Assembly: GCF_900112285.1 (NCBI RefSeq)
Contig: NZ_FOKZ01000002.1
Coordinates: 186,001 to 250,000 of the forward strand
DNA length: 64,000 nt
DNA from: Polaromonas sp. OV174
Lineage (GTDB): Bacteria; Pseudomonadota; Gammaproteobacteria; Burkholderiales; Burkholderiaceae_C
Reading direction: 5' to 3'
Of the stretch, positions 1-7,250 are shown in pieces. Below the pieces are notes generated by a model, which saw only the letters and a list, made by a program, of their open reading frames with translations, had not been told where the DNA came from and did not search any database. A program made the position numbers and the translations under genes. Each line of letters starts with the position of its first letter. Position 1 is the stretch's first letter.

Positions 1-55
1 GGCGGTCGTTCAGGATTCGCAATGCCCTGAGTTGCAGTTGATCGGTGGTGCTCAT
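1..55 (-). CDS. prophage early gene, 5' end only
   Basis: Only the first 18 codons are in the window (MSTTDQLQLRALRILN...). The ATG overlaps the stop of the upstream DUF6475 gene in an ATGA arrangement, which supports both the start and translational coupling in the leftward replication operon. The product cannot be identified from so short a piece. Its place after the O- and P-like genes is where lambdoid phages carry nin-type or late-regulator genes, but that is inference. Confidence 0.5.
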   Translation of the reverse strand, partial: MSTTDQLQLRALRILNDR

Positions 56-708
56 GCGGACATCCCCAGAAGCTGGTGCACATCGACCTTGCCGGCAAAG
101 GTGATGGTTGTCTTTGCGGCTTTACTCCCCTGCTCGTACACCAGGCGCGCGGCAGTTTGATCGCCAACCAAGGCCGGGCTCGGCACAGGCAAGCCCTTTC
201 TCACATAATCCTGATCCGGTGAGCGGTCCCCGACAAGGCGGCGCTGATAGTCAAAGGTGCCGCGGCCCGTGTAAGCCTTGTGCGACTGGCAAAACCGGTG
301 CTGCAGATAGGACAGCTCGTCGGTTTCACCGCGGCAAACCTTCACCCAGCCGCCCAGGTCTTCAATCGCGGCATGGATGGCCGGGTCATCAAACACCACA
401 TCGCTGTAGGCGCCGACTGCACTCATGGCGCCCAGCACCTTGCCCCAGGCCAGCGCCGCGCGGTCAGTGGTGGTGCCTGCCAGCACGCGAACCACGTCGG
501 CCACCTTGGGCGCGAACACGCCGCGCTCGGCGTCTGTGACGTGGGCGGTCATAGCCTTGGACACTTCCTCCAGCGTGAACGGCTGGCAGGCCTGGGACCA
601 GACCTGCAGCACAAACTCGCTCACCGGCTGGCGGTAGTAGGCGTGCACATCGGTGACGAGCTTGATCAATCCAGTTTGCTCAGACGGTTGCACTTGCTGC
701 TCCTTCAA
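52..708 (-). CDS. DUF6475-family phage protein (P-like position)
   Basis: This 218-residue protein matches my memory of the DUF6475 family of betaproteobacterial prophages: an N-terminal helical part (YRQPVSEFVLQVWSQACQPF, residues 26-45), the segment GVFAPKVADVVRVL, and a middle block with DDLGGWVKVCRGE-like spacing and FCQSHKAY. It lies directly behind a replication-initiator-like gene, overlapping it by 29 bases, the position of lambda P, so a helicase-loading role is possible but unproven. No catalytic motif is visible. The start used has an AAGGAG-type site upstream. Confidence 0.7.
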   Translation of the reverse strand: MKEQQVQPSEQTGLIKLVTDVHAYYRQPVSEFVLQVWSQACQPFTLEEVSKAMTAHVTDAERGVFAPKVADVVRVLAGTTTDRAALAWGKVLGAMSAVGAYSDVVFDDPAIHAAIEDLGGWVKVCRGETDELSYLQHRFCQSHKAYTGRGTFDYQRRLVGDRSPDQDYVRKGLPVPSPALVGDQTAARLVYEQGSKAAKTTITFAGKVDVHQLLGMSA

Positions 709-1438
709 GATTTTTCAGAAACCGCTCTGCGACGGCGTTGTTCGAGGCTTCAAGGGCCTCTTGGGCGTTTGGCTTGCCTTTGACGCCACCAGGCGGAAGT
801 GCAGCAGCCAGCCATTCGAGCGGCTGCAACGGCTTGGCCTTGGCGCATTCGCGCAGCTTGTCGATCAAGACTTCGTCGCCATGGCCCTTGCGCAGCCCAC
901 CGAGAAACGAGCGAGCGACTTTTTCCGCTGTACCGGCGCTGACCAGCATCGAGAGCCCGTATCCAAAAATGATTTCACCGGGATCGGTGATCAGCGGCGG
1001 CTTGCCGCCAGTACCGTTAGGTACTGAACCTTCTTCTCTTCTCTTCTCTTCTCTAGACCGCTTTTTGTCCGCATCGGATGCGGACACATCCGGCTCTTTT
1101 CTGGCTTCACGTTTGCGCTGCGTTTCTGTGGCGCGGCGCTTGGCAGACTGACCGTTATGCTCATCAAACCTAGGCGTAGAGAGGCTTTCGCCGTCGTCTT
1201 CCAGCCAACCCACCTTGACCATGGCGGCCGAAAACCCAACCCATCCAAGGTAGTCATCGAGAACTTCCGACGTGTATCCGTCAAGCGTCCCGTCTGAAGA
1301 GTGCGCATCAAACAGACACCAGACCGCATGCAGTCCGCCAATCACGCGCAGCTTGTCCGCTTTCAATGCGGACACAATGCGGACAACTTTCGGGTGAGTC
1401 AGGAGGTCGGCGCGCATCTTTATCCAGTCACCGGCCAT
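680..1438 (-). CDS. phage replication initiation (O-like) protein
   Basis: This 252-residue protein starts MAGDWIKMRADLLTHPKVVR, a beginning typical of phage replication or DnaT/O-like proteins with a winged-helix N-terminal domain (about residues 1-95). A charged linker follows (RRATETQRKREARKEPD, then KKRSREEKRREE) and then a helical C-terminal domain. An in-frame start 48 bases upstream exists, but the ATG at 1438 overlaps the upstream stop as TAATG, so I chose it. It probably binds the phage origin and recruits replication proteins. The origin itself, which in lambda lies inside O, may lie in the AG-rich stretch near 1030-1065. Confidence 0.65.
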   Translation of the reverse strand: MAGDWIKMRADLLTHPKVVRIVSALKADKLRVIGGLHAVWCLFDAHSSDGTLDGYTSEVLDDYLGWVGFSAAMVKVGWLEDDGESLSTPRFDEHNGQSAKRRATETQRKREARKEPDVSASDADKKRSREEKRREEGSVPNGTGGKPPLITDPGEIIFGYGLSMLVSAGTAEKVARSFLGGLRKGHGDEVLIDKLRECAKAKPLQPLEWLAAALPPGGVKGKPNAQEALEASNNAVAERFLKNLEGAASATV

Positions 1439-2160
1439 TACGCAGCCTCTTTCATGCATTGCACAGCCCACAGCCCAACGATCCACTCAACACCCTTGGG
1501 TGTGAACATCGTGTGGGTGTAGGCGTGCTGGCTGTGTTCGCTGGTGCCGGTCTTCACATCAAAGCGGGCGGCATCAATGTGCGGCTGGTGGGCATGCCAC
1601 TCTCCGCCCAGGCGGTACATGATCTTTTTGTCCAACAGGAACTCGCGGAAACGCGCTTCGTTGGCTTTCAGCAGCTTGGCGACCTGCCGGAATCCCTTTA
1701 GGCCGGTGGAATCCACATACTGGTCAACAAAAGCAGCCTTGGGCGCGGCAATGGCCAGGGCCTCATTTGCCGCGGTGCGCAATTCGTACTCGGCAGCCCA
1801 GGCGCGGGCGGCGGCGGCAGGGTTGGAAAAGTCCGGCAGGGCCAGCACTGGTTTTGCCGACTGCTCAAGCGCAGTCATGCGGTCAAACACCTTGGCTTGC
1901 AGGTCATAGCTGTAGCTCATGGCCATCAGGCAGGCTTCGCGCTTGGGGAGGCGATAGCATGGGTAATCCCTGACGCCGCCGGCCGGCTGTGGCCTTTGCA
2001 CCGTTCCCGAAAATTTGGGAGCGGTGTCGCCCAGCACCTTCGGCACTTTTGCCATGAAATGGTCGTGCCGAAGCTCGGCCTCACCTTCGCCGCGCTGGCT
2101 GTTGATGAAGTCCACTAACTCAAGGCTGGTCATGGTGACGGTGCTGGTCAATTGATTCAT
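1438..2160 (-). CDS. phage antirepressor, Rha-like N-terminus plus KilA-C/ANT domain
   Basis: This 240-residue protein has two recognisable parts. Residues 10-95 (MTSLELVDFINSQRGEGEAE, RHDHFMAKVPKVL, CLMAMSYSYDLQAKVFDRM) look like the Rha/phage regulatory domain. Residues 130-235 (FVDQYVDSTGLKGFRQVAKL, LLDKKIMYRLGGEWHAHQ, TPKGVEWI) look like the KilA-C (ANT) antirepressor domain. Such proteins bind DNA or phage repressor and promote lytic growth. The gene overlaps its upstream neighbour by four bases (ATGA) and its downstream neighbour by one, so it sits inside a tight leftward operon under the Cro-side promoter. Confidence 0.8.
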   Translation of the reverse strand: MNQLTSTVTMTSLELVDFINSQRGEGEAELRHDHFMAKVPKVLGDTAPKFSGTVQRPQPAGGVRDYPCYRLPKREACLMAMSYSYDLQAKVFDRMTALEQSAKPVLALPDFSNPAAAARAWAAEYELRTAANEALAIAAPKAAFVDQYVDSTGLKGFRQVAKLLKANEARFREFLLDKKIMYRLGGEWHAHQPHIDAARFDVKTGTSEHSQHAYTHTMFTPKGVEWIVGLWAVQCMKEAA

Positions 2161-2531
2161 GATGAGGCTCCAACAAGCACCCGGCGCAGCGCGGCGTTTT
2201 CCTCGCGCAGCAGCCGGTTTTCTTTCTCGGTCTCGGTCTCCAGCCGGCGCACGCTGTGCAGGTCATAGCCTCGCTGGTGCAGCATCCAGAGGACCGGCGC
2301 GTCGTTGCCGCACACATCCATCAGCCGCGTGAACTTGGGCCAGACAATGCCCTCTGCACCGCTGTGCCAGCGCGAGAACTGCGCCTTGTCCACGCCCAGC
2401 TCCTGCTGGAGCGTCTTGTCCAGCGCAAAGCCGGCAAGGTCGGCGCATAGCTCAATGGCTGCGCCCAGGGTCTGTTTGCGCGACACCTCCTCGGGACGCG
2501 GCTGAATGGGAATTCCAAGCTGGGTAGTCAT
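2157..2531 (-). CDS. phage DNA-binding regulator with C-terminal coiled coil
   Basis: This 124-residue protein has a helix-turn-helix-like segment at about residues 40-75 (QQELGVDKAQFSRWHSGAEG). The C-terminus, about residues 96-120, is strongly heptad-like (ETEKENRLLREENAALRRVL), as expected of a dimerising leucine zipper. Its place after the Cro-like gene and before the antirepressor is where lambdoid phages keep CII-type regulators. A regulator role is inferred from this and the motif. I do not recognise a named family. Confidence 0.6.
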   Translation of the reverse strand: MTTQLGIPIQPRPEEVSRKQTLGAAIELCADLAGFALDKTLQQELGVDKAQFSRWHSGAEGIVWPKFTRLMDVCGNDAPVLWMLHQRGYDLHSVRRLETETEKENRLLREENAALRRVLVGASS

Positions 2532-2652
2532 GGGTTCGCAACCTTGTTGTGTGCTGTTGAGTGGTTACACAGGTCAAAAAAAGTGACAGTGAATGCATGG
2601 AACAAAACACATGGATTCATGCCGCTGATGCCCTGCCAAGCTGGATGGGTGC

Positions 2653-2709
2653 CCGCCCTCTTCCGGTTAACAATGGAAGCTCCAACACAACCATTACGAA
2701 AGAGGGCGG
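2653..2709. repeat. 13-bp inverted repeat before a small early ORF
   Basis: The arms are CCGCCCTCTTCCG (2653-2665) and CGAAAGAGGGCGG (2697-2709). They pair at 12 of 13 positions around a 31-base loop. The right arm contains the purine-rich ribosome-binding site of the 68-codon ORF that starts at 2712, so folding of the rightward transcript would hide that site. There is no T-run on either side, so it does not look like a simple terminator. Confidence 0.6.
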
Positions 2710-2711
2710 AC

Positions 2712-2918
2712 ATGAAACAGGAACTGATCGGGCCGACGGCAGCGCTGACCGTGGCGATACTTGCGCGGTACAAATCGGACAGCGACGAATTGCCGAACAA
2801 CGTCATTTCGTCGGCCTTTGCTCAGGCATATCAGGCTTTGCTGGAGGGGATGCAGCGCGTGGACCAGGAAAATCCACCAGAACAAGGGCAGGCTTCTGTG
2901 GAGCCGCTTCGGATGTAG
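2712..2918 (+). CDS. small phage protein of unknown function (68 aa)
   Basis: The 68-residue product MKQELIGPTAALTVAILARY... has an AAAGAGGG ribosome-binding site eight bases before the ATG and protein-like composition in its first 50 residues. The same frame is open upstream, but only this start has a binding site. It is opposite to the surrounding leftward operon and overlaps the tail of the next leftward gene, so one of the two may be spurious. I do not recognise its family. Confidence 0.45.
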   Translation: MKQELIGPTAALTVAILARYKSDSDELPNNVISSAFAQAYQALLEGMQRVDQENPPEQGQASVEPLRM

Positions 2919-3066
2919 TGCGAGCCAACGCCAGTTCGGCGTCGTACTTTTCACCCATGATTGCAACGGCACCGCGCCAAAGGGATGACGCACGCCATTT
3001 GCGGCGCTTGATCATTCTTTCGGCGCCGGGTGGGGCAACATCGCCCCAACGGTATGGTTTATCCAT
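2803..3066 (-). CDS. small phage protein following the Cro-like gene (87 aa)
   Basis: The ATG overlaps the last eight bases of the Cro-like gene (ATGGATAA), a good coupling signal. The first 50 residues (MDKPYRWGDVAPPGAERMIK, then WRASSLWRGAVAIMGEKYD) look protein-like; the last 25 are proline-rich and low in information. It overlaps the small rightward ORF by 116 bases, tail to tail. No known domain is seen. Its operon position suggests an early regulatory or replication accessory role. Confidence 0.5.
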   Translation of the reverse strand: MDKPYRWGDVAPPGAERMIKRRKWRASSLWRGAVAIMGEKYDAELALARTTSEAAPQKPALVLVDFPGPRAASPPAKPDMPEQRPTK

Positions 3067-3469
3067 GGGCCACCCCCTTCCCAGCCTTGAGCGCAGCATC
3101 CCTGGCCCGGTCATCGGCCCGGCGAACGTGTTGCCGTTCGTCTTTCACCAAACCAGCCTCAATCAGTGCAACCAGCTCTTTGCGGTCAACAACGTCGGAG
3201 GCTTTGGGGTGTTCGCTGCCGGGGTCTTCTGGGTCGGCTTGGGGGGTGACGGTGTCACCCAAGCGCAGGAGATCGGGCCAGATGCTGGCGTAGGTTTTCT
3301 GGCACAACATCTGCCGTGTCAGCTCTTTATTGGTTTCAGTTTCAAGTCGCATAGCCTCAGCCGGCCCCAAATCTCGGCGCCCGGTCAAGCACTGATAGAG
3401 ATATTGCTCATTGATGCCATGCTTTTCTGCCAACTGCTTGCGTCGTTCCGTGGTGATTTGAATAGCCAT
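3059..3469 (-). CDS. Cro-like / YdaS-type regulator
   Basis: This 136-residue protein begins MAIQITTERRKQLAEKHGIN and continues EQYLYQCLTGRRDLGPAEA, a helix-turn-helix of the Cro/YdaS class in the first 50 residues; the C-terminal part is acidic and then basic, of unknown role. The frame is open to a GTG at 3487, but that codon lies inside the promoter described next, so the ATG at 3469 is the start. It is transcribed divergently from the repressor gene, the arrangement of lambda cro. It should repress the repressor promoter during lytic growth. Confidence 0.75.
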   Translation of the reverse strand: MAIQITTERRKQLAEKHGINEQYLYQCLTGRRDLGPAEAMRLETETNKELTRQMLCQKTYASIWPDLLRLGDTVTPQADPEDPGSEHPKASDVVDRKELVALIEAGLVKDERQHVRRADDRARDAALKAGKGVAHG

Positions 3470-3476
3470 GTCGTTT

Positions 3477-3539
3477 ATTCTAGCCACCAGCTAGCTTTAG
3501 TCAAGCCGATGGCTAGATTATTTCTCTAGCTATCTGCTT
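3477..3539. promoter_or_regulatory. OR-like region: three operators and leftward early promoter
   Basis: Three 13-base sites of the form TAGC-N5-GCTA lie at 3481-3493 (TAGCCACCAGCTA), 3503-3515 (AAGCCGATGGCTA) and 3527-3539 (TAGCTATCTGCTT). Their centres are 22 and 24 bases apart. On the minus strand a promoter reads TTGACT (3504-3499), a 16-base spacer, TAGAAT (3482-3477), and overlaps the first two sites. Its start point would fall at about 3470, at or next to the Cro-like ATG (3469), giving an almost leaderless mRNA. This is the layout of lambda OR. The rightward repressor promoter is not clear by eye. Confidence 0.8.
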
Positions 3540-3551
3540 GAATGTGAACTT

Positions 3552-4280
3552 ATGGACATACAAGAGAATTGGCTAGCCAACTTCAAGGCCGTTGTTTCCG
3601 CCGAGATTGACGCGGCTGGCGGGAAAGAGGCTGCTGGCTATAGAGCAGTTGAGGCGCGCACGGGCCTTGGATACGACTACATCTACCAAATTTACAAGGG
3701 CAAACCAGCGCATAAGCCAAAGCGCCCCAGCGCTGAAGCCATGAACACCATAAATAGGGTCTACGGGGAGGGTCGAAAGAACAACTGGATTAGCCAGCCC
3801 GTCGAAAAAATAGACGTGTCACCGCATGTGCGCAGCGGGCCGAGCCGTCCCAATATTGAGGCAATTACTCCCGGTTCGGTCCCTGTCGTTTCCTGGGTGC
3901 AGGCAGGCGACTGGTGTGGCGTGATTGACAATTTCCAGCCAGGTGACGCCGAGGACTGGTTGCCCTGCCCGGTAAGGCATGGGTCCCGCACTTACGCCCT
4001 AATAGTGCGCGGGCTCAGCATGTACGACCCAACGGGCAAGCACTCGTTCCGCGATGGCGACACGATATTTGTCGATCCGGATAGAGGTGCGGACCACCGC
4101 TCGCTTGTAATTGCCAGGCTTGATGACGAAAAAGAGGCGACCTTCAAGCAACTGCTGATCGAAGGTGACATGCGGATGCTCCAGGCCTTAAACCCAAGCT
4201 GGCCAAATCGGATCATCCCCATCAACGGCAACTGCACAATGTGCGGTGTCGTCATTGGCAAACTTGAATCCTTTATCTGA
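3552..4280 (+). CDS. prophage CI/LexA-like repressor (S24 peptidase)
   Basis: This 242-residue protein has an N-terminal DNA-binding region (about 1-80, GLGYDYIYQIYKGKPAHKPK) and a C-terminal S24/LexA-type peptidase domain (about 105-240). The domain shows an Ala-Gly cleavage site in SWVQAGDWCG, a catalytic serine in RGLSMYDPTG and a catalytic lysine in ATFKQLL. It should maintain lysogeny by binding the TAGC-N5-GCTA operators upstream and near 7600, and be inactivated by RecA-stimulated self-cleavage. The start lies 12 bases after the third operator. Confidence 0.88.
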   Translation: MDIQENWLANFKAVVSAEIDAAGGKEAAGYRAVEARTGLGYDYIYQIYKGKPAHKPKRPSAEAMNTINRVYGEGRKNNWISQPVEKIDVSPHVRSGPSRPNIEAITPGSVPVVSWVQAGDWCGVIDNFQPGDAEDWLPCPVRHGSRTYALIVRGLSMYDPTGKHSFRDGDTIFVDPDRGADHRSLVIARLDDEKEATFKQLLIEGDMRMLQALNPSWPNRIIPINGNCTMCGVVIGKLESFI

Positions 4281-4439
4281 ACGTGTGCACCATGGTTGAG
4301 CATCGGGGATACAGGAAGTCAGCGTAATTGGGCATTGCGAGGCTGCCTGCGGGACTGGTTAAACCATTGCCTGGACAGCCCCACAAACAGCGAACTTGCG
4401 GCGAAGTGAGCAGGTTTAAAAGTTCAAACGGAGAGGTGA

Positions 4440-4913
4440 ATGGCTTTAATTAAATGCAAAGAATGCGACGGTCAAGTAAGCGACCTTGCGTCGGCTTGTC
4501 CGCGTTGCGGCGCGCCGATGGAGCCTCCGATCAAGCTCTCTGCGGCCACGGCAGCCAGCGCCGCCAGCAAGGCAAGCCCTGGTATGCCGATGTGGTTCAA
4601 ACTCTTCGGAATTGCAATTCTGTTGATGGCGCTTTTTTCTTGCATTGGATCCGGCAGAAATCAGTCAGACGATATGCCGATGGCGCAGCGATACCCTGGC
4701 CCATGGATGTCAGACTTCAACTTGCAAATCACGCAGGCGCTTGTGAAGCATGGCGCTACTGGATGTGGTGAGTTCAAATACAGAGAGAGCAGCATGAACC
4801 GTGGGGAGTTTTTAGTTCACTGCACCCGCGATGGAGTTAATTCGACTGCGTATCTGGTCTGGGCAGGCACTGGCTCAGTAACCGGGCCGCATCAAGTAGC
4901 AACAGGGCTTTGA
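4440..4913 (+). CDS. zinc-ribbon single-pass membrane protein
   Basis: The 157-residue product opens with a four-cysteine zinc ribbon (CKECDGQVSDLASACPRCGA, residues 6-25). An Ala/Ser-rich linker and one membrane segment follow (FKLFGIAILLMALFSC, about 53-68). A likely extracytoplasmic domain of about 85 residues contains two cysteines (GCGEF, VHCTRD). A GGAGAGG site precedes the ATG. It lies behind the repressor in the rex position of lambdoid phages, so expression in the lysogen and a host-protective role are plausible but unproven. The downstream domain is not recognised. Confidence 0.6.
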   Translation: MALIKCKECDGQVSDLASACPRCGAPMEPPIKLSAATAASAASKASPGMPMWFKLFGIAILLMALFSCIGSGRNQSDDMPMAQRYPGPWMSDFNLQITQALVKHGATGCGEFKYRESSMNRGEFLVHCTRDGVNSTAYLVWAGTGSVTGPHQVATGL

Positions 4914-4969
4914 GTGTTGATTTAATTACCGCACCCACGCGGATCGTATTGATTCAAAAAAAGGACATC

Positions 4970-5251
4970 ATGGGTTTTTTCAACATCGTTACTCGAATCG
5001 GAGCTGTTCTGGGGGCCATTGTTTTGGTCATCGGGTTTGCTGGCGCAAAAGGGGCACCTCAAGAGGCCGCTGTCGCTGCTCTTGCGATCGCGCTAGCCGT
5101 CATCCCTTATGTTCTCGCGCGATGCGTCCAGATGTCCAGGGATGAGTTGTTGGCTGAACAACGCCACAAAGACATCCTTGCTGCTCTCAATCCAGATAGG
5201 AAACCGGCAAACCCAGCCGTCCAGGAAGTTACTCGGGTTCACCTGGGCTAG
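4970..5251 (+). CDS. small two-span membrane protein
   Basis: This 93-residue protein has two hydrophobic segments (VTRIGAVLGAIVLVIGFAGA, about 7-26, and AVAALAIALAVIPYVLA, about 34-50), then a charged tail (MSRDELLAEQRHKDILAALN). An AAGGA site sits seven bases before the ATG; the open frame upstream lacks such a site. It lies between the zinc-ribbon protein and the thermonuclease. Function is unknown; small membrane proteins in this position often act on superinfecting phages, but nothing in the sequence proves that here. Confidence 0.55.
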   Translation: MGFFNIVTRIGAVLGAIVLVIGFAGAKGAPQEAAVAALAIALAVIPYVLARCVQMSRDELLAEQRHKDILAALNPDRKPANPAVQEVTRVHLG

Positions 5252-5259
5252 CCTGGCAA

Positions 5260-5748
5260 GTGATCCGCACCCTCCTCTCCCTGGCCCTGCTGCTGCCCGT
5301 GGCAGCCCAGGCTCAGCAATCCTGCCTTGTCGTCGGCGTCACGGATGGCGACACCATCAAGGCCCGCTGTGGCCAGCCTGGAGCCTATGAGCAGGTTAAG
5401 GTGCGAATCGCAGAGATCGACGCCCCCGAGAAGAGACAGCCTTTCGGAGAGCGCTCCCGTCAGAGTCTGGCCGGGCTGTGCCATGAGGCCCAGGCCGTCA
5501 TCAAACCAACCGCCAAAGATCGCTACGGCCGCACCGTGGCGCGGGTGTCGTGCAATGGCCAAGACGTTAGCCTGCACCAGGTGCGCGCCGGCATGGCTTG
5601 GTGGTATGTCAAGTACGGCAAGGACATGGCTGTGCAGGATGCTGAGCGGCAAGCGCGGTCTTCACGGGCGGGGTTGTGGGTAGATTCTGAGCCCATACCA
5701 CCTTGGGAGTGGCGCAAGTCTAAGAAGACTGAAGCGATAGGCAACTGA
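5260..5748 (+). CDS. secreted thermonuclease-family (SNase) protein
   Basis: The 162-residue protein starts with GTG and has a signal peptide (MIRTLLSLALLLPVAAQAQQ, cleavage near residue 19). It is followed by a staphylococcal-nuclease-like domain. The three catalytic positions of SNase are visible: Arg in VRIAEIDAPE, Glu in the same stretch, and Arg in DRYGRTVARV. VTDGDTIKARC matches the N-terminal strand. Nucleases of this class cut DNA or RNA with calcium; export implies periplasmic or extracellular action. It begins nine bases after the small membrane protein gene, so the two are probably co-transcribed. Confidence 0.85.
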   Translation: MIRTLLSLALLLPVAAQAQQSCLVVGVTDGDTIKARCGQPGAYEQVKVRIAEIDAPEKRQPFGERSRQSLAGLCHEAQAVIKPTAKDRYGRTVARVSCNGQDVSLHQVRAGMAWWYVKYGKDMAVQDAERQARSSRAGLWVDSEPIPPWEWRKSKKTEAIGN

Positions 5749-5858
5749 TGTTTACTTCGCTTTCGATAGAAGACCATCGTTTGAAGACTCGCCAGGATGT
5801 GCGGGTGTGCCGGTATTTGAGGAAGATTCGAACGGACAACTAAAGAAGTGGGGCCTAC

Positions 5859-6356
5859 ATGAAACTGACTGACGATGAAATCGAGCAGCTTCTCACCGTC
5901 CCAAAGACGGTGAGAAATCCAAGGGCGAGGATGAAGATCCAAGGAGGATCTGAGCAGACAAATTACGAGGTAATCTGCGAAAATGGCATGGCCTTCCATC
6001 TCTACGTCAGACAAAATACCCGCGTTCCCAATGGGTTTTCTTGTGGTTTATCCTACACTGGTGCAACCGGTGAAACGGTCACGCTTACTCGCTACAACGG
6101 GAGCGACCATGTACACAGTAACCCCATAGAGGGAGGCGCTCCCTTCCAAATGACTTGTCATATCCACAGGGCAACTCAGCGTTACATGGAGGCCGGCAGA
6201 AAGGCCGATCATTATGCAGAAACAACGGACCGCTACACAACTCTTGCGGGGGCATTGAAAGCAATCCTTGCCGATTGCAAAATAGACGGCTTTAAGCAGG
6301 ACGACGATAATCCACCACCGCCGCCGGCGGACGAAAACCAAAGCACTTTATTTTGA
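5859..6356 (+). CDS. DUF6978-like protein, first gene of a coupled pair
   Basis: The 165-residue protein begins LTDDEIEQLLTVPKTVRNPR and has a core of NYEVICENGMAFHLYVRQNT, FSCGLSY, LTRYNGSDHVHSNPIEG and MTCHIHRATQRYMEAGRKAD, which I recall as typical of DUF6978. The C-terminus is a proline-rich tail. Conserved His and Arg residues in the core could form an active or binding site, but the family has no established function. Its stop overlaps the TTG start of the DUF1828 gene, so the two are translated together. It lies in the rex-like lysogeny region of the prophage. Confidence 0.6.
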   Translation: MKLTDDEIEQLLTVPKTVRNPRARMKIQGGSEQTNYEVICENGMAFHLYVRQNTRVPNGFSCGLSYTGATGETVTLTRYNGSDHVHSNPIEGGAPFQMTCHIHRATQRYMEAGRKADHYAETTDRYTTLAGALKAILADCKIDGFKQDDDNPPPPPADENQSTLF

Positions 6357-7129
6357 ACGCCAATGCCCAGACACTCCGCGAGAATCTATGCGCCGCCTTT
6401 TGCAAGGATGTCGCGGTGGTTCAACGCGCTAGTGACTTCGCAATTTCCCTGCCAATTGTCGGCCGGGATGGCGACCACCTGACGGCTTACGTTAGCACCC
6501 AGACGGGCGGCTGGCGGGTGTCGGACATGGGTGCCACGCTCATGCGCTTGAGCTACGAGAACGACCTGTCAAAATTGCTCACAGGGGCGCGGAAAAAGCT
6601 TTTTCTGTCGGTTCTTCAGGAGTCAGGACTCACTGAGGATGACGGTGAAATTTTTATTGATGTACCGGCCGACGCTCTCTCCAAGGGTCTTTTCTCGCTC
6701 GGACAGGGCGCAACGAGGGTTGAGGACTTGGGCCTTTGGACCCGTACGAGAGTTGAAAGCACGTTCAACGACGACTTGAAGGCTGTATTGCTTGATGTTG
6801 TTGGCCAGGATGATCTGGTTGAGGGGTACGAGGTTCCAGGTATCTCGAATAGTGAGAATTATCCAGTCGATTTCTACATCAAGACCCCGGGACTGCCCTT
6901 GTACGTCTTTGGGGTGCAGAATAGGGATAAAGCCCGGCTCACGACCATCATCCTCCAGCACCTTGCCGCGCAAACGCAAAAATTCAATTCGATGGTGGTC
7001 TACTCGGATGTTGACGAGATCCCCAAGCTAGATGCGAAGCGGCTAATGAACGCGACAAATGATTCGGTTGCGAGCATTGCCGACAGAGATGTCATCGCTG
7101 CCAAGATCGTACACCGCATGGCCGCCTAA
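6353..7129 (+). CDS. DUF1828 (plus DUF1829-like) protein, second gene of the pair
   Basis: The 258-residue product has an N-terminal DUF1828-like part (about 1-100, with LPIVGRDGDHLTAYVSTQTG and GWRVSDMGATLMRL). The C-terminal half (about 130-240) carries NYPVDFYIKTPGLPLYVFGV, which recalls the core of nuclease-like folds but lacks a clear D-ExK motif. The start appears to be the TTG overlapping the upstream stop (TTGA); no strong ribosome site is present, consistent with coupling. Function unknown; I infer a two-protein module with the upstream gene, possibly defence or immunity. An intrinsic terminator follows at 7149. Confidence 0.6.
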   Translation: MNANAQTLRENLCAAFCKDVAVVQRASDFAISLPIVGRDGDHLTAYVSTQTGGWRVSDMGATLMRLSYENDLSKLLTGARKKLFLSVLQESGLTEDDGEIFIDVPADALSKGLFSLGQGATRVEDLGLWTRTRVESTFNDDLKAVLLDVVGQDDLVEGYEVPGISNSENYPVDFYIKTPGLPLYVFGVQNRDKARLTTIILQHLAAQTQKFNSMVVYSDVDEIPKLDAKRLMNATNDSVASIADRDVIAAKIVHRMAA

Positions 7130-7148
7130 CCGCCTGCCAACCCCATCC

Positions 7149-7172
7149 AGCCCGCCCCGAGCGGGCTTTTTT
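7149..7172 (+). terminator. intrinsic terminator after the DUF6978-DUF1828 pair
   Basis: AGCCCGC (7149-7155) pairs with GCGGGCT (7161-7167) around a five-base loop, and a run of six T follows. It ends the repressor-linked accessory transcript or at least part of it. Confidence 0.85.
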
Positions 7173-7250
7173 ACGCCTGTTGCAGGCTCGTACTTGCCAA
7201 CGACATTTGGCGGAGGTAAAAAATTCATCCCTTGAGAAAGGAGGAATGCC

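Noticed and set aside
2528..2806. 92-codon minus-strand frame that would bridge the leftward operon
   Set aside because: It is the mirror of the better 68-codon plus ORF over half its length, lacks a ribosome site, and reads poorly.
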